Below, piece by piece: positions 1 through 4,720 of a stretch of 6,240 nucleotides of DNA (within the stretch, counting starts at the first letter, position 1; each line of letters opens with the position of its first letter). A model generated the notes under the pieces. The model was not told the DNA's origin. It saw nothing but the letters and a program-made list of their open reading frames with translations, and searched no databases. The translations under genes were made by a program, and so were the position numbers. Origin of the DNA: Candidatus Cloacimonadota bacterium (GTDB lineage Bacteria; Cloacimonadota; Cloacimonadia; Cloacimonadales; TCS61); the NCBI GenBank assembly GCA_016931665.1, contig JAFGEH010000059.1:1-6240 (forward strand), written 5' to 3'.

Positions 1-752
1 ATCTTCTGAATATTGAACCGGGTAATATGAAGACCATAAAGTTCATTGCCTTTGGTGTAGATGTCCGTTGTGGGAGAATTGATATATTTACCGCCCTTCT
101 GGTCATCCTGCAGATTCCTTCCGCCGAAAGCTACAACCTGCCCGGTAACGGAATGGATCGGGAACATCAGCCGGTTGCGGAAGACATCATACAAACCCCG
201 TTCCCCCTGACTGAACAAGCCGCTTTTCAGCATTATTTTTTCATTTATGCTGTTTTTCAACAGATAGTTCTTCAGGGCACCAAAGCTGTCCAGGGCAAAG
301 CCGAGTTCAAAATGGCTGCTGGTCTCTTCTGAAATACTCCGTTGTCTGAGATAATTCCTGGCGAATTGGCCGTGTTCCTGCAGATTCTGGCGATAATGAT
401 CCCTGGCTAAAGCATAAATGTTATATATCAATTCCTGGCGGGTCTGTTTCTTTTTATCCGTCCGATTCTCCTCCAGGGTTATCCCCACCCGGGCAGCCAG
501 TTTTTTCAGGGCTTCCCAGAAGGATACTTTCTCATAATCCATTACAAAAGAAATGGCATTGCCCGATTTCCCGCAACCGAAACATTTATAGATCTGTTTA
601 CGTTCACTTACCAGAAAGGAAGGAGTTTTTTCTTCATGAAAGGGACAAAGCGCTTTGTAATTAGCTCCCGATTTACTGAGAGGAAAATAACTGCCGATTA
701 CCTCGATGATATTCGTGCGTTCCAGTACGTTGTCTATAATTGCTCTGTCCAT
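1..752 (-). CDS. dnaG: DNA primase DnaG, N-terminal 250 residues (3' end off the left edge)
   Basis: DnaG synthesises the RNA primers that start Okazaki fragments, acting with the replicative helicase at the fork. The reading frame runs unbroken from an ATG at 752 off the left edge. The CHC2 zinc ribbon is complete: C36 and H39 in the CPFHEEKTPSF motif, C57 and C60 in KCFGCGKSGN. After a linker, the N-terminal part of the polymerase core follows, with FRNRLMFPI (about 191-199), VVAFGGRNL (about 206-214) and KYINSPTTDIYTKG (about 222-235), all typical of DnaG. The TOPRIM catalytic acidic residues and the helicase-binding C-terminus lie outside the window. The start matches the usual family N-terminus about 35 residues before the first zinc Cys. 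The gene begins 7 bp after the mutS2 stop; AGAAGG (755-760) overlaps that stop but sits only 2 bases from the ATG, so translation is probably coupled to mutS2. The identification is secure. Confidence 0.97.
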   Translation of the reverse strand, partial: MDRAIIDNVLERTNIIEVIGSYFPLSKSGANYKALCPFHEEKTPSFLVSERKQIYKCFGCGKSGNAISFVMDYEKVSFWEALKKLAARVGITLEENRTDKKKQTRQELIYNIYALARDHYRQNLQEHGQFARNYLRQRSISEETSSHFELGFALDSFGALKNYLLKNSINEKIMLKSGLFSQGERGLYDVFRNRLMFPIHSVTGQVVAFGGRNLQDDQKGGKYINSPTTDIYTKGNELYGLHITRFNIQK

Positions 753-759
753 GGCCTTC

Positions 760-3105
760 TCAATCTCTTATTCTGGCGATTGTAACGCCGTCACCACCCG
801 CTTCGGGAGCAGGAGTAAAATATTCTTTAACTTTGTCGCTATTGGCCAGATATTTCCGGACCTTGGCCCGCAGGGCGCCTGTTCCCTTGCCATGGACGAT
901 CCTGACCAGGGGCAGGCCATGCATACTGGCATCATCCAGCAGTTGCTCCAGCAACGGCAGGGCTTCTTCAAAGGTCAGGCCCAGTATTTTCAATTCGAAT
1001 TTAACCTCCCGGGTCTGAACTTTTTTTGCCGGTTCGGAATATTGATCCTTTTTTATCACCTGATCCGTCTCGAATAAATTCTCCAGAGATGTCGAATATA
1101 AAATATCATTTATTTCCACTTTAACCAGATCTTCCTTAATTGCCACAATACGTCCCGTATCCTCGAAATCTTTCACCCAGACCACTTTGCCAACTTCTGC
1201 CTGAATAAGGGGTTTACGGGTAAATGTGGTCATTTCTTCAGCAGTTTCTTCCATCTTTCCGGCCAGCCCAACTACTTTTTTCAAGGTTTCCTCAGCTCTG
1301 ATTTTGCGTTGCCGCCGATCGGCTTTCCGGATGGTGTTCAGTTCTTCCGTGAGTTCTTTCTGCAGGCTGGTAAGAAAATCTCTGGCTTCCCGGGCTGATT
1401 TCCTGCGAATTTCCCTGGTTTCTGAATCCAGGCTGGAAATCTTAGTTTCATATTCCAGGGTTTTCTGTTTTAAAAGGGCATTATTCAGCTTATACTGATA
1501 ATTCTGCCTGGCCAGCTCATTTTTTTCAGCACTCATCCGGTTAAGCAGGTCTGTGAATTCAATATTCTGTTTACCTGCCAATTGCCTGGCCCTGGCGATC
1601 AGAGAAGTATTAAAACCCAGCCGGGAAGCAACTTCGATGGCAAAACTGTTACCCGGCAGCCCCAGTTTGATCTGATAGGTGGGCGAATGCAGGTGAGGAT
1701 CGAACTGCATGGCAGCATTTATACACAAGGGATGCTGTTCGGCAAAGACTTTAAGGGCAGTATAGTGGGTAGTAATTACACCCACCACCTGTTTTTCAGC
1801 CAGATCCTCAATAATGGCCTGAGCCAGGGCTGAACCCTGTTCCGGATCGGTAGCAGCGCCGATTTCATCAATCACGATGAGAGACCTTTCGTTTCCCATT
1901 TCGATCATTTCCTGAATATTGGCTATATGAGAAGAGAAAGTGCTGAGGGAAGATTCCAGGGACTGATAATCACCAATGTCTGCAAAAAAGTTATGAAAAA
2001 TGCCGATTTCCGTGCCGTCAGCAGCCGGGATAGGCAGGCCGGAAAGGGCCATCATTGTAAGCAGGCCAACGGCTTTCAGGGTAACGGTTTTCCCGCCCGT
2101 GTTGGGTCCGGAAATCACCAGCAGCCTATATTCTTTTCCCAATGCCAGGTCGAAGGGCACTACCTGGTCAGGTGAACCCAGAGTCTCTATCAACAGAGGA
2201 TGCCTGGCCTGCACAAAACTCAGCTGCGGTTCTTCAATTATCCTGGGAGTTGTCGCTTGCAAGCGATTAGCCACCCGGGCACAGGCAAAATGAAAATCCA
2301 GAAACTGCAGAATCACTGTATCCGCCAGAATGGTTTCTGCCTGAGCCCGAATCCTGCCTGTATATTCCACGAAGATGCGGAAGACTTCTTCCTTCTCTTC
2401 ACTTCCCAGCAGATCAAGCTCGTTATTAAGCCCAACCACTTCCCGCGGTTCCACATAAACTGAAGATCTGCTGCCCGATCTGCCGTGCATGATACCGCCG
2501 GATTGCTGGGCAAAACTATCCTTTACCGGAATAACATACCGGCCCTCTCTCTGGGTGATGATCTTATCAAAAAGAAAATTCTGCCTCTCAAAATCTTCCA
2601 GGCAGAGATTAAGGTTCTCCACAACCTGCTGCCGTAATTGGCGCTGACGCTGACGGATCCGGTTCAGTTCCCCAGAAGCGCTGTCCTTCACCTGCCCTTC
2701 CTGAGTGAATATCTCTGAGAATCTGTTAACCAGAGCAGGATGAAAATATAATTTTCTTATCAGATCCTGAAACAGGGGAGATTCTGATAATTCCGGCAGA
2801 TCCCTTTCGAATAACTGGGCAGTGGATAAATTACCGAAGATCAGGAAGAACTCGCCGAAATTATACGTCTGATGCGGATAATTGTGCAAGAGGCTGTTTA
2901 TATCATGCAATTGCTCGAAATTGTAGTCAAATCCCTTATTCAAGATCTCTTGTAGTTCACTCACTGTCTCCAATCTCTCCCGGATCCGCACCGAATCGGT
3001 AAGAGGAGTCAGTTCTTCCGCCAGCTTCCTGCCTAAAGGTGAATGGCAGGATTGAGAGAGGATTACTTTTATCTTATTATATTCTAATTGAGTAAAGGAA
3101 TTCAT
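760..3105 (-). CDS. mutS2: Endonuclease MutS2-type ATPase with C-terminal KOW-like and Smr domains
   Basis: MutS2 is a MutS paralogue without the mismatch-recognition domain. Family members have been linked to suppression of recombination and, in Bacillus, to binding and rescue of collided ribosomes. The protein has 781 residues, the normal full length. In order: helical core and clamp region (about 1-300); ABC ATPase with Walker A GPNTGGKT (333-340), signature-like SLSTFSSH (386-393), Walker B LIVIDEIGAATDP (409-421, D413/E414) and switch His in TTHYTALK (H447); a long charged coiled coil (about 515-625); a KOW-like barrel (about 637-680); and an Smr domain (about 702-781) with HGKGTG (738-743). 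The usual Smr motif LDLR/H-G reads LKILG at 705-709, so the expected Asp is Lys706. The ATG overlaps the cvpA stop (ATGA) and has no clear Shine-Dalgarno of its own, which suggests coupled translation. Identification is firm; nuclease activity is doubtful. Confidence 0.97.
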   Translation of the reverse strand: MNSFTQLEYNKIKVILSQSCHSPLGRKLAEELTPLTDSVRIRERLETVSELQEILNKGFDYNFEQLHDINSLLHNYPHQTYNFGEFFLIFGNLSTAQLFERDLPELSESPLFQDLIRKLYFHPALVNRFSEIFTQEGQVKDSASGELNRIRQRQRQLRQQVVENLNLCLEDFERQNFLFDKIITQREGRYVIPVKDSFAQQSGGIMHGRSGSRSSVYVEPREVVGLNNELDLLGSEEKEEVFRIFVEYTGRIRAQAETILADTVILQFLDFHFACARVANRLQATTPRIIEEPQLSFVQARHPLLIETLGSPDQVVPFDLALGKEYRLLVISGPNTGGKTVTLKAVGLLTMMALSGLPIPAADGTEIGIFHNFFADIGDYQSLESSLSTFSSHIANIQEMIEMGNERSLIVIDEIGAATDPEQGSALAQAIIEDLAEKQVVGVITTHYTALKVFAEQHPLCINAAMQFDPHLHSPTYQIKLGLPGNSFAIEVASRLGFNTSLIARARQLAGKQNIEFTDLLNRMSAEKNELARQNYQYKLNNALLKQKTLEYETKISSLDSETREIRRKSAREARDFLTSLQKELTEELNTIRKADRRQRKIRAEETLKKVVGLAGKMEETAEEMTTFTRKPLIQAEVGKVVWVKDFEDTGRIVAIKEDLVKVEINDILYSTSLENLFETDQVIKKDQYSEPAKKVQTREVKFELKILGLTFEEALPLLEQLLDDASMHGLPLVRIVHGKGTGALRAKVRKYLANSDKVKEYFTPAPEAGGDGVTIARIRD

Positions 3106-3710
3106 CGGGGATCAGAATTCTCTTCTGTGACAGAGTCCAGAGCTTCCTTTTTTACCTGCAGCTGCTCTTCAAGCTTTGCCTTGCCTTTGTCTATTTCCTC
3201 TTCCAGTTTCTCCTGAATTGGCTGCTGGGCTTTCTTCAAGCCGGGATAGTGTTTTTCCAGCTGATCGATCAGTAACCAGCCGGACCGGAAAATATATGAT
3301 CCCCTGGTAAATTCATAGGATTCACTGGCAAAGGGGGATACTTTCATGAGAACAATCAATATACAAATAATAATAATGCCGTTTAATAATCCAAAAAATG
3401 CACCCAGCAACCTGTTAAGCCATTTCAGCCGCAGAAAATCAACAATACGGTGAATGAAGAAGATAATCAATTTCACCATCAGCATTATTATAAGGAATAT
3501 CAGGATATAGGCAACTATCGACGCCAGGATTTCCCCCAGCCCGAAGCGTTCGCTGACCAGGGATCTGACCCAGGGTCCCAATCTGGTAATCGCCACAACC
3601 ACCAGTCCCAGACCAATAAGCTGAATAAAACTGGCAACAAAACCACGCCGGATCCCATTCAATATCAGCAGGACAAGAAGTATACCAAAAATCACGTCAA
3701 GTATATGCAT
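3102..3710 (-). CDS. cvpA: CvpA family inner-membrane protein
   Basis: CvpA-family proteins are small multi-pass inner-membrane proteins, named from colicin V production in E. coli; their biochemical role is not settled. This 202-residue protein has four clear hydrophobic segments: about 3-19, 26-43, 61-86 and 102-124. The first helix carries the family's typical start, an Asp in the opening MHILDVIFG stretch followed by NGIRRGF (18-24). The loop WLNRLLGAFFGLLNG (97-111) matches the conserved region before the last helix. The C-terminal tail (about 150-200) is hydrophilic, rich in Glu and Lys, and probably coiled coil; it makes this protein longer than E. coli CvpA (about 160 residues). The ATG at 3710 follows GAGGTGG (3715-3721) at good spacing. 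It is the first gene after the internal terminator and overlaps mutS2 by 4 bp. A conserved cvpA-mutS2 pair is common in bacteria, but a functional link is inference. Confidence 0.9.
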   Translation of the reverse strand: MHILDVIFGILLVLLILNGIRRGFVASFIQLIGLGLVVVAITRLGPWVRSLVSERFGLGEILASIVAYILIFLIIMLMVKLIIFFIHRIVDFLRLKWLNRLLGAFFGLLNGIIIICILIVLMKVSPFASESYEFTRGSYIFRSGWLLIDQLEKHYPGLKKAQQPIQEKLEEEIDKGKAKLEEQLQVKKEALDSVTEENSDPR

Positions 3711-3714
3711 ATTA

Positions 3715-3721
3715 CCACCTC
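3715..3721 (-). promoter_or_regulatory. Ribosome binding site of cvpA
   Basis: GAGGTGG on the minus strand lies four bases before the ATG at 3710. It supports that start and shows that cvpA can be translated independently, unlike the overlapping mutS2 downstream. Confidence 0.75.
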
Positions 3722-3753
3722 GCTATCTTTTATCAAAAAATATCAGGCGAGTT

Positions 3754-3782
3754 AAAAAAGGGGAGATTATAAAAATCTCCCC
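3754..3782 (-). terminator. Intrinsic terminator after yqeY, inside the operon
   Basis: Read on the minus strand, GGGGAGATT, a five-base loop (TTTAT) and AATCTCCCC form a perfect 9-bp stem (3760-3768 with 3774-3782), followed directly by six Ts (3754-3759). This is a textbook Rho-independent terminator. It starts 31 bases after the yqeY stop and ends 43 bases before the cvpA start. It should end most rpsU-yqeY transcripts and leave cvpA-mutS2-dnaG to readthrough or to a promoter I could not identify in the remaining 43 bases. On the plus strand the hairpin is followed only by ACTTTTC, so it is weaker in that direction, where no gene needs it. Confidence 0.88.
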
Positions 3783-3813
3783 ACTTTTCAAATATAACAC
3801 AATATGAATAAAT

Positions 3814-4254
3814 TTATCCGCTTAGCTTTGACCGGACGATATCGCTCAGGGTCTTGCCATCCGCACTGGTTCCCAGTTTCTCCTTGAGATGTTTCATGAC
3901 ACGTCCCATATCACTCAGGGAACTGGCGGCCAGGTCCTGAAAGGCTGCCATCACTTCCTGTTCCATTTCGGCAACAGAAAGCTGCCTGGGAAGGAATTCT
4001 CTGATGATGGCGATCTCGGCCAGATCATTATCTACCAGGTCCATTCTCTTACCCTGCTTGTATAATTCAATCGCCTGCTCCCGCTGTTTGATCTCAGAGG
4101 CCAGTACCTCCTGTCCTTCAGCTTCGGTCAGATCATGCTTCAATTCGATCCGGCGATTCATCAAAGCAGCTTTCAACCCACGCAGTACACGCATTCTTTC
4201 CTTGTCCTGGGCTTTCATGGCCCTGGTCAGGGCGGCGGTAATAGTGGAGATCAT
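3814..4254 (-). CDS. yqeY: GatB/YqeY domain-containing protein
   Basis: YqeY is a small, soluble, all-helical protein similar to the C-terminal tail domain of GatB and GatE, the tRNA-dependent amidotransferase subunits. Its own role is unknown, although the related domain contacts tRNA. The 146 residues match the usual family length (about 147-150). Family landmarks are visible: a basic first helix with RMRVLRGLKAAL (20-31), the conserved EIKQREQAIELYKQGKR (54-70), EFLPRQLS (86-93), MGRVM (116-120), and the closing DGKTLSDIV (132-140). The ATG at 4254 is one base after the rpsU TAG. An AAAGG lies inside the last rpsU codons about eight bases upstream, so the gene is likely translated from the rpsU transcript. 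The intrinsic terminator follows 31 bases after its stop. Placement beside rpsU is common in many bacterial phyla, which fits a translation-related job, but that is inference. Confidence 0.94.
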   Translation of the reverse strand: MISTITAALTRAMKAQDKERMRVLRGLKAALMNRRIELKHDLTEAEGQEVLASEIKQREQAIELYKQGKRMDLVDNDLAEIAIIREFLPRQLSVAEMEQEVMAAFQDLAASSLSDMGRVMKHLKEKLGTSADGKTLSDIVRSKLSG

Positions 4255-4255
4255 T

Positions 4256-4468
4256 CTAGTAACCTTTGTTCATCCGCTGCTGTTTGCGCTGCAACTTCAA
4301 AATCTTGCGTCTGGCATCTTTCTCTTTGCGACGACGCTCTACACTGGGTTTCTCGTAGTAATTGTTCTTCTTGATGTCAGACAGTAAGCCAGCTTTTTCG
4401 CAGGCTTTCTTGAATCTCCTGAGAGTCATCTGAAAAGATTCACCATCTCGGGTAAATACTTTCGGCAC
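4256..4468 (-). CDS. rpsU: Small ribosomal subunit protein bS21 (GTG start)
   Basis: bS21 binds the 30S platform near the 3' end of 16S rRNA, close to the anti-Shine-Dalgarno, and helps in initiation. The 70-residue product matches the family length and pattern: VFTRDGESFQMTLRRFKK (4-21), the central YYEKPSVERRRKEKDARRK (37-55), and a Lys/Arg/Gln-rich tail. About a third of the residues are Lys or Arg, as expected for an rRNA-binding protein. The start codon is GTG at 4466-4468; no in-frame ATG gives the family N-terminus (M-P/I-x-V). It is the first gene of the minus-strand block and is followed after one base by yqeY. Its upstream ribosome binding site is exceptionally strong (see the separate entry). 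It is the head of a macromolecular-synthesis-type operon with dnaG further down. Confidence 0.97.
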   Translation of the reverse strand: MPKVFTRDGESFQMTLRRFKKACEKAGLLSDIKKNNYYEKPSVERRRKEKDARRKILKLQRKQQRMNKGY

Positions 4469-4474
4469 TAAAAT

Positions 4475-4486
4475 TCACCTCCTTTC
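4475..4486 (-). promoter_or_regulatory. Extended Shine-Dalgarno of rpsU (GAAAGGAGGTGA)
   Basis: Read on the minus strand, GAAAGGAGGTGA is perfectly complementary to twelve bases of the canonical 16S rRNA 3' end (5'-UCACCUCCUUUC-3'). The GGAGG core is nine bases from the GTG start. It fixes the start of rpsU and is much stronger than the sites of the other genes in the window. Its length suggests a regulatory role as well as high expression; see the finding on bS21. Confidence 0.9.
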
Positions 4487-4506
4487 TTTGCATGAGTTCA
4501 GTCAAA

Positions 4507-4531
4507 ATTTTATCTATTAACTTATTGTCAA
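4507..4531 (-). promoter_or_regulatory. Possible promoter of rpsU
   Basis: On the minus strand a perfect TTGACA (4526-4531) lies upstream of an AT-rich stretch with TAAAAT (4507-4512). The gap of 13 bases is shorter than the usual 16-18, so the true -10 may be a less canonical hexamer a few bases further on. A Bacteroidetes-style reading is also possible: AAATTTTG (4503-4510) is one mismatch from TAnnTTTG at a plausible distance from TTG. The position, about 20-40 bases before the strong ribosome binding site, suits a short 5' leader. The exact elements are uncertain. Confidence 0.4.
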
Positions 4532-4652
4532 GCAGGAAAATCACTTAGAATAATTTCTTCCTGCAAATCCGCCTGATGTCTGTAAACCCCACTGTTCAAT
4601 CAGGGTCCGCTCATGAATTTCGAAAGCTTGTATTTGTCTCAGAAAAAAAAAC
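4532..4652. other. Core of the divergent intergenic region, no gene seen
   Basis: Between the putative rpsU promoter and the putative promoter of the isomerase gene I see no coding frame with a credible start and no tRNA-like or riboswitch-like fold. It contains a weak 6-bp inverted repeat (CCTGAT 4572-4577, ATCAGG 4599-4604, 21-base loop), an 8-bp palindrome TTTCGAAA (4618-4625) and a run of nine As (4643-4651). It could hold regulator sites for either block, but none can be named. Confidence 0.4.
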
Positions 4653-4681
4653 TTGAATTATTTCAGAGGTTTTTAGTTTAT
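4653..4681 (+). promoter_or_regulatory. Possible promoter of the PpiD-like gene
   Basis: TTGAAT (4653-4658) follows directly on a nine-base A-tract (4643-4651), which could act as an UP-type element. Seventeen bases later stands GTTTAT (4676-4681), a poor -10 match. The arrangement and distance to the start codon (about 40 bases) are reasonable, but the -10 is weak, and the downstream ATATATAAAT stretch (about 4688-4697) is an alternative. The call is tentative. Confidence 0.28.
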
Positions 4682-4709
4682 GCCCCAATATATAAATTTC
4701 AGATAAAGT

Positions 4710-4714
4710 GGAGG
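4710..4714 (+). promoter_or_regulatory. Ribosome binding site of the PpiD-like gene
   Basis: GGAGG sits six bases before the ATG at 4721, an ideal spacing. It selects this ATG, which also places the membrane anchor at the very N-terminus as expected for the family. Confidence 0.85.
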
Positions 4715-4720
4715 AACCTG

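Noticed and set aside
27..332. Plus-strand 101-codon open frame at the left edge
   Set aside because: Antisense to dnaG, whose polymerase-core motifs read through the same bases.
706..1077. Plus-strand open frames over the 3' end of mutS2
   Set aside because: Antisense to the Smr domain, which is unmistakable on the minus strand; there is no independent start signal.
3711..3753. Promoter for cvpA between the terminator and the gene
   Set aside because: Only weak hexamers such as TTTAAC and TAAAAG with an 18-base gap can be drawn, and the first overlaps the terminator T-tract; not enough to annotate.
4572..4604. CCTGAT/ATCAGG inverted repeat as a possible terminator, riboswitch or small RNA
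   Set aside because: Only six pairs with a 21-base loop, no T-tract and no conserved core; expected by chance in a region this size.
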